DNA of 64,000 bases, taken from NCBI GenBank assembly GCA_947625485.1, contig CANQOP010000010.1:1-64000 (forward strand). The letters are read 5' to 3'. The stretch is from an uncultured Clostridia bacterium (GTDB lineage Bacteria; Bacillota; Clostridia; Oscillospirales; Acutalibacteraceae). How positions within the stretch are numbered: the first letter of the stretch is position 1; each line of letters begins with the position of its first letter. Under the pieces are notes generated by a model, which was not told where the DNA came from, made no database searches, and saw nothing but the letters and a program-made list of their open reading frames with translations. This document shows, piece by piece, positions 51,840 to 59,747 of this stretch. Made by a program: the position numbers and the translations under genes.

Positions 51840-52466
51840 CTAAATATTTTTGCCGCAAAAACCGCTCATACAGCACTCCTCGCATTTCGGCTTGCGCGCG
51901 TCGCATACTGCTCTGCCGTGAAGAACAAGGCGGTGGCAAAAGTCGTTGCTTTCCTCGGGAGGGAGCAGGTCGCGAAGAAGAAATTCGATTTTCTTCGCGT
52001 CTTTCAGCTCGTGCAGACCGAGCCTTTTCGTAAGACGGATACAGTGCGTGTCCACAACGACTGCCGGCTGACCGTAAATGTCGCCCATAACGAGATTAGC
52101 GGTCTTTCGACCGATTCCCGGCAGCTTTACCAGGTCGTCAAGATTGTCGGGAACCTTTCCGCCGAACTTTTTGACAATCATCTTTCCGAGCGCAACGAGG
52201 TCGCGGCTCTTCGTCTTGTAAAGTCCGCAGCTCTTTATGTATTGCGCGACCTCCTCCTCAGTTGCCGCAGCGAAGTCCGCCGCAGTCGGGAAACGCTCGA
52301 ACAGAGCAGGCGTAACCATATTGACCCGCGCGTCGGTACATTGCGCCGCAAGTCTCGTAGCTATAAGCAGTTGTAAGGGGTCTGTATACTTGAGCGAACA
52401 GATTGCGTCGGGATATTCCTTTTTAAGCACTTCAACCGCGCTTAGGGCAATTTGTTTCTTAGTCAT
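51840..52466 (-). CDS. nth: Endonuclease III (DNA glycosylase/AP lyase)
   Basis: 208 residues. The helix-hairpin-helix LPGIGRKTANLV (about 114-125) is followed by VVVDTHCIRLTKRLG with the catalytic Asp; the catalytic Lys of the family is not obvious in the usual TDA-VNK stretch, where this protein has TDARVNMV. The 4Fe-4S motif is C-x6-C-x2-C-x5-C (CDARKPKCEECCMSGFC). It removes oxidised pyrimidines. Monocistronic. Confidence 0.93.
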   Translation of the reverse strand: MTKKQIALSAVEVLKKEYPDAICSLKYTDPLQLLIATRLAAQCTDARVNMVTPALFERFPTAADFAAATEEEVAQYIKSCGLYKTKSRDLVALGKMIVKKFGGKVPDNLDDLVKLPGIGRKTANLVMGDIYGQPAVVVDTHCIRLTKRLGLHELKDAKKIEFLLRDLLPPEESNDFCHRLVLHGRAVCDARKPKCEECCMSGFCGKNI

Positions 52467-52581
52467 AATACCATTTCCTTTTAATAATTCCCATTATGTA
52501 TATAATAACACAAAGTTTGCTCTTTTCAAAGACCTTGTTATATGGTAAGATTAAGAAAAATACTTTTTACGGAGGCGCGCT

Positions 52582-53310
52582 ATGTTTAAGAACTATGTTT
52601 TTGATTTGTACGGAACGCTTATTGACCTGAATACCGACGAATGGTCGGACGGGCTCTGGGAAAAGCTCGCCATACTTTATAATTATAAGCAGGCGAACTA
52701 CACCCCAAAGGAAATTCACGAAAATTACTGCAAGTATGTTGAGGAGGAAAAACAGCGCGTTCATAAACGTTTCCCTGAATACGAGGGAGTTGATATAAAA
52801 ATTGAGAAGGTTTTCAGAAAGCTGTATGCGGCAAAGGGAATAAAGGCTACCGCAAAGGAAGTTGATTTTATCTGTACCGCTTTCCGCTGTTACTCGACGG
52901 TTTACATAAAGCTTTACGACGGAGTTATCGACCTCATGGAAACGTTGAAGGCTAAGGGAAAGAAGATTTATCTTCTTTCGAACGCACAGCGTAAATTTAC
53001 CGAGAACGAGCTTAATATGTTCGGACTTACGAAGTACTTCGACGGTATTGTTATAAGCTCGGACGAGGAGTGCATAAAACCCGATATTCACTACTACAAT
53101 ACATTAATCGAGCGCTATAATCTCAACAAAAGCGAAACCATTATGATAGGAAACGACAGTATCGCCGACACCAAAGGCGCTCACGACGCGGGACTTAGCA
53201 GTCTGTATATTCACCAGAGCATAAGTCCTGTCATTGAGGACGAGCTGGTTGCCGATTTTAAGGTGCTTGACGGGGACGTATTCAAAATTAAGGAGCTAAT
53301 TGTTAAATAA
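52582..53310 (+). CDS. HAD-superfamily hydrolase
   Basis: 242 residues. Motif I is DLYGTLID (about 7-14) with the nucleophile Asp, motif II the Ser in LLSNAQ (about 136), motif III Lys in DEECIKPD, and motif IV GNDSIADTKGA. A helical cap lies between motifs I and II. Likely a small-molecule phosphatase; substrate unknown. Confidence 0.9.
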   Translation: MFKNYVFDLYGTLIDLNTDEWSDGLWEKLAILYNYKQANYTPKEIHENYCKYVEEEKQRVHKRFPEYEGVDIKIEKVFRKLYAAKGIKATAKEVDFICTAFRCYSTVYIKLYDGVIDLMETLKAKGKKIYLLSNAQRKFTENELNMFGLTKYFDGIVISSDEECIKPDIHYYNTLIERYNLNKSETIMIGNDSIADTKGAHDAGLSSLYIHQSISPVIEDELVADFKVLDGDVFKIKELIVK

Positions 53311-53319
53311 ACTCTGATA

Positions 53320-53362
53320 AAATAAGGGCGGACAAGATTATAAACCTGTCCGCCTTCTTTAT
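53320..53362. terminator. Bidirectional intrinsic terminator
   Basis: GGCGGACA/TGTCCGCC around a 12-base loop, with A-rich left and T-rich right flanks, between converging genes. Confidence 0.8.
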
Positions 53363-53370
53363 GTTCGGTT

Positions 53371-54558
53371 TTACCACTTGTATGTTTTGTTTTTGCTCTT
53401 TACCACGCTTTTGCAGTTGTATATCTCCATAGCGTGCGGCTTGCCGCTTTTCGCGTAGAGCTTGTTGTTCTTTACCGTGGTTTTGCCGAACTTATTGCCT
53501 TTGTATGCGATGACGTAAAGTCCCTGACGACCGCCCCGTATCGTGTTGCCCGAGATAATGTTCTTGTGCTTTGCGGTCGCGCTGTTATAGCCGAAGCTCG
53601 CGAGATTGAGCCCGATTGTGTAGACGGTGCTCACGCGGCTTCCCTTGGACGTAATTTTGTTATTTTTAACGGTTACGCCCGCCGCGTTGTGCAGAGCGAG
53701 CGCCTCAGACGTCGCGCCGGTTACGATACTGCCTGTAACGGTAATATTTGTGTGGTGTTTTTTTAGCCACTTGCCGCCCTCGGAGTCGGTTTTGTTCGAG
53801 CATATTCCGCGGGATCCCGTAATTTTAGAGTTCTTAACGGTAATATTTTTGCAGGTCTGCCCTTTAACGTACTTGCTTCCAAATGCTGCGCAGCTCGGCG
53901 CGGTCGCTTTTGTAGCTATATCGATTTGCAGAGCCTCCTCAAGCGAAGTGCTCTTTGTCTTGCCTTTTGCGGTGAGTGTACAGCCGTCAACAGTAACGTT
54001 TTTGCACGCTATAAGCTCGACCGCGTGACTTATGTAGTTTGTCTCGATTTTGCAGCCTATAAGCTTAATGTTGCTCGCGTGAGCAAATCGGAAGGACGAA
54101 GTGGAGCGTCTTGCTTTTGCGTTGTCCTTTATCTGCCATTTGCCGCCTTTAATTGTGACGTTTTTGAGCGAGCCGTAGTTTGTTTTGTCACAATTATGGA
54201 TAATAAGAGTTTTCTGCCAGTCTGTCTGGAATATTGTAGCTCCTTTTGCTATGAGAGTGGTGTTGTTTCCGATGTAGAGCACGCGGTCTATTTTGATTTT
54301 CTTTTTCGGCAAAACGATAGTCTTTTTCTTATCGTTCGACAGCAGTTCCCACAGCGCGTTTCCGTTTGCGTGAGCGTCCTCCTGCATTTTAAAAAGTATA
54401 CTTCCGTCTTTCCGATATGTGCCGAGAATACGGCGGCTTTGGGCGCTTTGTACCTCGTCGCCCGCCTTAGGCGCGGCTGCCGATACGCAGAACGGTGCGG
54501 AAGAAAAGAGCATAAGAGCAGAGAGTGCGCATATTATTATTTTATTTGTAATTTTCAT
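53371..54558 (-). CDS. Secreted right-handed parallel beta-helix protein
   Basis: 395 residues. A signal peptide (about 1-28, ending VSAAA) is followed by repeated short strands of the beta-helix type: NVTIKGGKW, NIKLIGCKI, NVTVDGCTL, NITVKNSKI, NITVTGSIV, GVTVKNNKI, NIISGNTI and TTVKNNKL. Such proteins are often polysaccharide lyases or hydrolases, but no catalytic set is evident. Basic overall. AGGAGG-like GGAGGGATA precedes the ATG. Substrate unknown; likely extracellular. Confidence 0.85.
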   Translation of the reverse strand: MKITNKIIICALSALMLFSSAPFCVSAAAPKAGDEVQSAQSRRILGTYRKDGSILFKMQEDAHANGNALWELLSNDKKKTIVLPKKKIKIDRVLYIGNNTTLIAKGATIFQTDWQKTLIIHNCDKTNYGSLKNVTIKGGKWQIKDNAKARRSTSSFRFAHASNIKLIGCKIETNYISHAVELIACKNVTVDGCTLTAKGKTKSTSLEEALQIDIATKATAPSCAAFGSKYVKGQTCKNITVKNSKITGSRGICSNKTDSEGGKWLKKHHTNITVTGSIVTGATSEALALHNAAGVTVKNNKITSKGSRVSTVYTIGLNLASFGYNSATAKHKNIISGNTIRGGRQGLYVIAYKGNKFGKTTVKNNKLYAKSGKPHAMEIYNCKSVVKSKNKTYKW

Positions 54559-54688
54559 ATTATCCCTCCTGAGGTTTTCCTTTATATTCTAATTATACTA
54601 CCTTATTTTATAAGCTACAATAGTTTATGAAATTTTCTGACATGGATAAATCTGTAAAAAAATTTACTTAGAACATCATATACTGTTG

Positions 54689-54717
54689 TTGACTTACCAC
54701 AAAAAATATGTGATAAT
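54689..54717 (+). promoter_or_regulatory. Promoter of the flavin reductase-rubredoxin gene
   Basis: TTGACT (54689-54694) and GATAAT (54712-54717), 17 bases apart, 34 bases before ATG 54752. Confidence 0.55.
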
Positions 54718-54751
54718 AATAAAAAATATATATTTTATGAGAGGTAAAACT

Positions 54752-55483
54752 ATGAGCAACCCTTTATACAAAATAAGTTACGGACTGTATGTCCTTACAG
54801 CGCGCGAAAACGGAAAGGATAACGGCTGTATTATCAATACCGCTCAGCTTGTTACCGATACCCCAAAACGGATTTCCGTAACCGTAAATAAGACTAACCT
54901 TACTCACGATATGATAGTAAATACCGGTATTTTTAATGTAAATATCCTCACTTTGGAAACTCCCCAGAGGATTTTCGAGCATTTTGGCTACCAAAGCGGC
55001 AGGAATGTTGACAAGTTCGCAAACGCTCAGTACAACGATAATTTCTCGGAAAACGGCGTTCGCTATCTCCCTAAGTACATAAACGCTTATATAAGCGGAA
55101 AGGTTGTTCAGTCAATTGACCTTGGTACGCACACTATGTTTATAGCCGACGTGACCGAGACAAAGTCTTTTTCGGACGGCGAGAGCGTCACCTACGATTA
55201 TTATCAGAAAAATATTAAGCCGCAGCCGAAGGTCGAGAGCGGCGGCAAGACAAAATGGGTGTGCAAAATCTGCGGATACATCTACGAGGGAGAGGAACTG
55301 CCCGCCGATTTCGTATGTCCCTTATGCAAACACGGAGCGGCGGACTTCGAGAAGGTCGAGGCTGAGAGCGAGGAGAGATGGAAGTGTAAGATATGCGGAT
55401 ATATTTATGAAGGAGAAGAGCTTCTGAAGGACTTTATATGCCCTGTATGCAAGCGCGGCGCGTCCGATTTTGAAAAGATATAA
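54752..55483 (+). CDS. Flavin reductase with two C-terminal rubredoxin domains
   Basis: 243 residues from ATG 54752 after GAGAGG; in-frame starts upstream lack a site. The flavin reductase-like (FMN-binding split barrel) domain covers about 1-160. Two rubredoxin-type domains follow: CKICGYIYEGEELPADF with CPLC (about 167-195), and CKICGYIYEGEELLKDF with CPVC (about 209-238), nearly identical in sequence. Single-rubredoxin fusions of this kind (high-molecular-weight rubredoxin) donate electrons to oxygen- or NO-detoxifying flavodiiron proteins. Two rubredoxin domains are unusual. The Gly after the second CxxC is replaced by Lys in both. Confidence 0.9.
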   Translation: MSNPLYKISYGLYVLTARENGKDNGCIINTAQLVTDTPKRISVTVNKTNLTHDMIVNTGIFNVNILTLETPQRIFEHFGYQSGRNVDKFANAQYNDNFSENGVRYLPKYINAYISGKVVQSIDLGTHTMFIADVTETKSFSDGESVTYDYYQKNIKPQPKVESGGKTKWVCKICGYIYEGEELPADFVCPLCKHGAADFEKVEAESEERWKCKICGYIYEGEELLKDFICPVCKRGASDFEKI

Positions 55484-55564
55484 GTATACTATTATATATA
55501 TTGTGAAAGCAGAGGTTTTAAGGCGGAGTATAAACAGTAAAAATTATATATAAATAGAAAGAGA

Positions 55565-55592
55565 GGGCCGTTCCTTAGGGAGCGGTCTTTCT
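55565..55592 (+). terminator. Intrinsic terminator
   Basis: GGCCGTTCC/GGAGCGGTC (with G-T pairs) around TTAG, followed by TTTCTTATT. Confidence 0.65.
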
Positions 55593-56051
55593 TATTGAGC
55601 CGAAACCGAATGTACCCTATAAAATACCTTTCACACACGAAAAACATCTCTTGTAACCTTTAGGATTAAAATTTCGCCGATTTTGATATGAAATTGCCAC
55701 TTTGGAATCGATTTTCTTACATTTTTATAATTTAAAAATAAAAAATCCTTAGTAAAAATTTAACCTAAATTATCTCAATTAGTACACTTATTTTGGACAC
55801 TTCAACGTCAAAATGACCACAAAACTGCAAAAACTCCCCCTTTTTCCTAAATTCCGAAAAAGCCCGACACCTTGTAAAATTTACAGAAAAATCATATTTT
55901 AAGCCGTTTTGGAATATGTTTGTAACAACGTTGTAATAATTGTTACATTGACGTAATAGTGCTTTTCTTGCAAAATGACGAACAACTTGCAAAATATTAT
56001 TCTAATAAAGAAATATAATTACTTTGTTCGACTAAAAACAAGGGTATCTAT
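55593..56051. other. Long AT-rich intergenic region, no gene seen
   Basis: About 460 bases of AT-rich sequence without an open frame I would call. It precedes the promoter region of the G5/3D protein and may hold further regulatory sites. Confidence 0.5.
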
Positions 56052-56116
56052 TGTGCAAATTGCACATAAAAGGTATATCCAATTTGTTTGACATTTTTCG
56101 GAAATGCACTTATAAT
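56052..56116 (+). promoter_or_regulatory. Consensus promoter with TGTGCAA-A-TTGCACA operator
   Basis: A perfect 15-base palindrome at 56052-56066 contains the TTGCACA core seen before 17600 and 33969. It lies 21 bases before TTGACA (56088-56093), which is 17 bases from TATAAT (56111-56116), a full consensus promoter. The palindrome's place upstream of -35 suits an activator. Confidence 0.65.
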
Positions 56117-56196
56117 GCGTTTACAGCAAAAAACAGGCGGAAAAATATCTGCAAGTTTTGCTGCAAATACAAATTGAATACTAAGGAGAAAATGTT

Positions 56197-57240
56197 ATGA
56201 AGATAACAGAAAACCAGATTTCTGCTGTCAAGATTACAACATTATTATTAATCGTTGTAATTATGTGGACCTCTGTTTTTTCCGTATCTGCGCAGGCAAT
56301 TTCTGACGAAAATTCAACCAATACGGAAACGCAAGTCAGCGAGAATGAGCCTCTCGTACTCCCTGACGGAGACACACTCACAACAAACACAACAGAAAAC
56401 GAAATCGACGAGGTCGCTAATATTGACATAGTCGAGGGAGTTACGGTCGATATTAAAGTCGGCACAGATGATTATAAGGAATATGAAGTTCCGCAGGACA
56501 CCGTTAAAGTAGCTCTCGAACACGCGAACATTGAGCTCGGCAAGCACGACACGGTAAATAAAAAGCTTACCGCTAAAGTAAAGAACAACTCTAAAATCAG
56601 AGTAAACCGCGTTCATTATAAAAACAAAATAAAAACAGAGAAAATCAAATTTAAGACTGTTAATAAGAAAACTTCTTCTCTCTATGTAGGTCAGAAGAAG
56701 GTGCAGAAGAAGGGTAAAAAAGGTACTAAAAAAGTAACTTATACCTCAAAAATCGTAAACGGAAAGGTTAAGAAAACCTTCGTTTCCAAAACTAAGGTTA
56801 TAAAGAAGTCGAAGAAAAAGATTGTATTAATCGGAACAAAGCGCAAGAGCTACGCGACTTTCGCGTATAATCCGACCTCCTTTAAAACTAAATCAAAGGG
56901 CGGAGCAGGTACGATTACTGACTGTAACGGCAAGAGAATTGCTTATAAAAAGGTCATTTCGGGTCCCGCAACAGCGTACACGGCTCATTCGGGCGCGCAT
57001 ACATCCGTGGGAGATACGGTTCATATCGGAGGCGTTGCGGTCAACCCGAGCGTGATTCCTTACGGCTCAAAGCTCTATATTGAAAGCCCCGACGGAAGCT
57101 TTGTATACGGCTATGCCGTGGCAAACGATACCGGCGGATTTATCCACACGAGCAACACAATAGTTGACCTCTACTATCCGTCCTACAATGCCTGCGTAAA
57201 CTTCGGAAGAAGAACGGTCAATGTATACGTTTTAGCTTAA
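56197..57240 (+). CDS. Secreted G5/3D-domain cell-wall protein (YabE/Rpf-like)
   Basis: 347 residues; AAGGAG precedes the ATG. An N-terminal signal or anchor helix (about 10-33) is followed by a ubiquitin-like region (about 90-130), a Lys-rich G5 domain (about 140-215) and a C-terminal 3D domain (about 255-347) with GGVAVNPSVIPYGSKLYIE, VANDTGG and VDLYYPS, giving the conserved Asp residues. Proteins of this layout (YabE, Rpf-like) cut or remodel peptidoglycan. It shares a putative operator with the fibre locus. A small gene follows after 36 bases. Confidence 0.88.
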   Translation: MKITENQISAVKITTLLLIVVIMWTSVFSVSAQAISDENSTNTETQVSENEPLVLPDGDTLTTNTTENEIDEVANIDIVEGVTVDIKVGTDDYKEYEVPQDTVKVALEHANIELGKHDTVNKKLTAKVKNNSKIRVNRVHYKNKIKTEKIKFKTVNKKTSSLYVGQKKVQKKGKKGTKKVTYTSKIVNGKVKKTFVSKTKVIKKSKKKIVLIGTKRKSYATFAYNPTSFKTKSKGGAGTITDCNGKRIAYKKVISGPATAYTAHSGAHTSVGDTVHIGGVAVNPSVIPYGSKLYIESPDGSFVYGYAVANDTGGFIHTSNTIVDLYYPSYNACVNFGRRTVNVYVLA

Positions 57241-57276
57241 TCAAAAAGTACGATTTAAAAAGCAGAGGAAACAATT

Positions 57277-57450
57277 TTGAAGATAGCTAAAATTATTATT
57301 GCAATTGCAGTCGCGGCAATAATTTCGGGTATATCATTGATGCATGAGGGCGCTTCAGGGTTTGCAACATGCACTTGTTTTGGGATAGCCGCGGTTGCGT
57401 GTTTTGCCGGAGCGATACTCTATATAATTAAAATTAAACGAAAGAAATAA
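57277..57450 (+). CDS. Small two-helix membrane protein
   Basis: 57 residues from TTG after AGAGGAAAC. Two hydrophobic segments (about 3-20 and 29-51) surround a short HEGASG loop; three Cys lie in the second helix region. The C-terminus is basic (KIKRKK). It follows the 3D-domain gene by 36 bases and precedes a terminator, so it is probably co-transcribed. No known family recognised. Confidence 0.5.
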   Translation: MKIAKIIIAIAVAAIISGISLMHEGASGFATCTCFGIAAVACFAGAILYIIKIKRKK

Positions 57451-57495
57451 TCAGTTAGTTAATCCAACGTGTTGTTTCTAAATATCAAAATCTTG

Positions 57496-57522
57496 AAAAA
57501 GCGCCTTTCGGGGCGCTTTTTG
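57496..57522 (+). terminator. Intrinsic terminator of the 3D-domain operon
   Basis: AAAAAGCGCC/GGCGCTTTTT with a short loop and T run. Confidence 0.9.
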
Positions 57523-57534
57523 ATTTGTATTCTC

Positions 57535-57570
57535 CGCGCAGTTTGTTGCTGCGCAGCAACACGCGATGAG
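57535..57570 (+). repeat. REP-like intergenic hairpin
   Basis: GTTGCTGCGCAGCAAC (57545-57560) is a perfect 16-base palindrome flanked by CGCG on both sides (57535-57538 and 57562-57565) and ending CGATGAG. It resembles the elements at 38370 and 41773. Confidence 0.5.
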
Positions 57571-57662
57571 TAAAGAAAATGTGCTTTGAACATTTTTCTT
57601 GGTTGATTTTATTTTCAAAGTGTTATATAATAGCAGGGAAAAAACCAACGGAGGTTTACCAT

Positions 57663-58196
57663 ATGAAGAAAATTATCACGGCGGCTATCGCCTTAGTTAT
57701 GATCGCGGCTTTATTTTCGGGCTGTTCCGACGGACTTGCCGCTAACAGCGCTGCGACCGAGTCAGTCTCGGCGACCGAATCGGCTACCGAGGCTAAGAAA
57801 GCGGCTGATTACAGCGACACATACGAGGGTCTGCGCGACTATATGCAGGACAAGGGTTATATCAAAATTGCGGACAAGGAATCGAACGTTACCGAAATGC
57901 AGGCTAAGCTTATCGGTGCGGAGAAGGGCTATCGTTATACTATGGACAGCGTAAATATTGAGCTGTACGCGTTTAACCTCAAGAAAAACAACAAGAAGCG
58001 CGACGAGATAATTTCGAGCGTTGAAAAAAACGGCAAGTTTACCCTCTATAACAGGGAAGTAACGGCTTATCTTTCCGACAGTGGGAAGTACCTCATGGTT
58101 TATACCGACAGTGCTGTCGGTAAGGACGACACCACAAGCAACGCCTATAAAATTCAGCAGAACGCAATCAAAGCGTTCAAAGCATTTAAAGCGTAA
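57663..58196 (+). CDS. Lipoprotein of unknown function
   Basis: 177 residues from ATG 57663 after GGAGG. The lipobox is FSGC (Cys20). An Ala/Ser/Thr/Glu spacer (about 21-45) leads to a domain of about 125 residues with YEGLRDYMQDKGYI and YLMVYTDS. The domain is not recognised. It ends at a compound hairpin. Confidence 0.75.
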   Translation: MKKIITAAIALVMIAALFSGCSDGLAANSAATESVSATESATEAKKAADYSDTYEGLRDYMQDKGYIKIADKESNVTEMQAKLIGAEKGYRYTMDSVNIELYAFNLKKNNKKRDEIISSVEKNGKFTLYNREVTAYLSDSGKYLMVYTDSAVGKDDTTSNAYKIQQNAIKAFKAFKA

Positions 58197-58216
58197 ATTA
58201 AATAATAAAAAATTTT

Positions 58217-58292
58217 CCACCGCACATTGATATGCACCCCAAAAGTTAGACACTTTTGGAGGTGCATATCACATTTTTGTGCGGTGGTTTTT
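58217..58292. terminator. Bidirectional terminator with an IS-end-like palindrome in its loop
   Basis: The outer stem CCACCGCACA/TGTGCGGTGG (58217-58226 and 58278-58287) is followed by TTTTT. Its loop holds a 44-base palindrome (58228-58271) described as a separate element. Confidence 0.75.
58228..58271. mobile_element. 44-bp palindrome resembling two joined IS3-type ends
   Basis: TGATATGCACC pairs with GGTGCATATCA and, inside it, CCAAAAGT with ACTTTTGG around TAGAC. The sequence CCAAAAGTTAGAC is like the terminal repeats of IS3-family elements. CAT occurs on both sides (58225-58227 and 58272-58274), as for a 3-bp target duplication. Confidence 0.55.
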
Positions 58293-58295
58293 CTG

Positions 58296-59114
58296 TTAAT
58301 CAATTTTTGCGTTTATCTGAACGCCGCCGTTCTTGTCAAATCTTTTGCAAATTAATTTAATAGTCTCGGTTTTAACCGTTCCGTCTTTGAACTTAATTTC
58401 GGCTTTGATTTTAGTGTTTTTGAATAGATGTGAGAAAAGCGCCTTGTCCGACTTGTTAATATCAAATTTACTGTCGTCATAATCATCGGGCACCGGCTCG
58501 CCGAGCTTATAGGAAGCGTGGTTGTTCCAGTCAATTATCGCCTGTCTTGCCTCGACGCTGATGTCTTTGTCGTCTGTGGCTGCCGTCGCAATCAGACCGA
58601 CCTCGGGGTTTCCGTTTGTGCTGCGCTTTTCATCATAGTCAACCTTGTAGCTTTTGTCCAGCTGCGCCCCTGAAAAGATATTATAGAACTTACAGTTTTT
58701 GCCTGTGTACTTAACGGACTTGATGTTTTCGCCCTCGCAATCAAGCGAAAGAGCGATTTCTGCGCTGTAGGAATATTCCTTAGAGCCGTCATCGTTTACC
58801 TTTTCATCGAAGGAGCCGCCCTGCTCGTCAATTTTTCCGATGTAAACGTCTGAATCGCTGTTGAGCGTAGCCGCGTTTGCTTTGATTATAAACGAATTTT
58901 TAGAGCCGCTGTTTGAGAAGATAGCTGAACCCGCGATAACCGCGACCAAACACGCCGCGATTGCGGACACTGCTTTAAAATTAAATCTCTTTTTAGTTTT
59001 TGTCATTTCGATAACCTTTCCCGATTGCTCAGCCGTTCTCGCTGCCGCAAGAGCCTTTTCAACCGAGCTTTGCTTTGCGTGAACGCTGTCAATCGCATTG
59101 TAATACTTATTCAT
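58296..59114 (-). CDS. Membrane-anchored anti-sigma-type protein, second pair
   Basis: 272 residues. A cytoplasmic N-terminus (about 1-44) precedes one helix (about 47-67) and an outside domain starting NSFIIKANAAT. The pattern after the helix, the overlap of 8 bases with the sigma gene and the NIKSVKY segment match the pair at 1643-3266, so the two are paralogues. It probably holds the sigma factor inactive until an envelope signal. No catalytic motif is seen. Confidence 0.7.
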   Translation of the reverse strand: MNKYYNAIDSVHAKQSSVEKALAAARTAEQSGKVIEMTKTKKRFNFKAVSAIAACLVAVIAGSAIFSNSGSKNSFIIKANAATLNSDSDVYIGKIDEQGGSFDEKVNDDGSKEYSYSAEIALSLDCEGENIKSVKYTGKNCKFYNIFSGAQLDKSYKVDYDEKRSTNGNPEVGLIATAATDDKDISVEARQAIIDWNNHASYKLGEPVPDDYDDSKFDINKSDKALFSHLFKNTKIKAEIKFKDGTVKTETIKLICKRFDKNGGVQINAKID

Positions 59115-59610
59115 ACTGAAAACCTCCTTCTACGAGAAATTCTTTTAGTTTTTTTCGTCCGCGCCTGAGCCATGTACTTATTGTGTTCGGACTTCTGTCT
59201 AGTGTCTCGGCGATTTCGGCTATGGAAAAATTCTCGTAGTAGTAAAGATAGATTGTGTTCCTGTAGTTTTCGGGCAGTCTGAAGACTTCCTCCAGCACCT
59301 CCTCGTGCTCAGGAGAGACAAGATTAGGGTGGTCGTCAATCGGCTCGACGTTGCGCCGCCAGTACGACTTGTGCAGGTCGTGGCACTTGTTGACAGTCAC
59401 TCTGATTAACCAGTGCTTAAGGTGCGTGTCGTCGCCTAAAGGCGCTTTTGATGTTACGAGCGCAACACTTACCTCCTGCAGGATGTCTTCCGCGTCGGAG
59501 TAGCTTTTGGTGTTCTGGTATGCTATGCGTATAATCATATCAGCATACTGCCGTATTGTCTTTTCAATAAGCTCCGTGTCGGAGTTTTCGGTACCGATTT
59601 TCTTAGACAA
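59107..59610 (-). CDS. ECF-type RNA polymerase sigma-70 factor, second pair
   Basis: 167 residues from TTG 59610, 7 bases after AAAGGAGG; a GTG at 59631 lies before the site. Region 2 (ADMIIRIAYQN, DAEDILQEVSV, HLKHWLIRVTVNK) and region 4 (LPENYRNTIYLYYYENFSIA, then LDRSPNTISTWLRRGRKKLK) are clear. It overlaps the anti-sigma gene by 8 bases, exactly as in the first pair. Confidence 0.92.
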   Translation of the reverse strand: MSKKIGTENSDTELIEKTIRQYADMIIRIAYQNTKSYSDAEDILQEVSVALVTSKAPLGDDTHLKHWLIRVTVNKCHDLHKSYWRRNVEPIDDHPNLVSPEHEEVLEEVFRLPENYRNTIYLYYYENFSIAEIAETLDRSPNTISTWLRRGRKKLKEFLVEGGFQYE

Positions 59611-59700
59611 CTCATAACCTCCTTTCACCACTAATACGAATAAAGCCTTCGGTTTTCGTTCACTCTCAAAAATATTTTAACACTTTTTAACAGTAATGAG

Positions 59701-59730
59701 AAAAAAACAACCGCTCATAAAGAGCGGTTG
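59701..59730 (-). terminator. Intrinsic terminator of the seven-repeat PepSY gene
   Basis: CAACCGCTC/GAGCGGTTG with an ATAAA loop; the minus strand continues into TTTTTTT. The same hairpin, nearly unchanged, follows the three-repeat gene (61606-61628). Confidence 0.85.
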
Positions 59731-59747
59731 CCGAAAATAAACACTTA

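Noticed and set aside
52567-53091. A 174-codon frame on the minus strand
   Set aside because: It lies wholly opposite the clear HAD hydrolase gene and has no start site or domain.
53926-54630. A 234-codon plus-strand frame
   Set aside because: It runs opposite the beta-helix protein, whose repeats, signal peptide and ribosome site are convincing.
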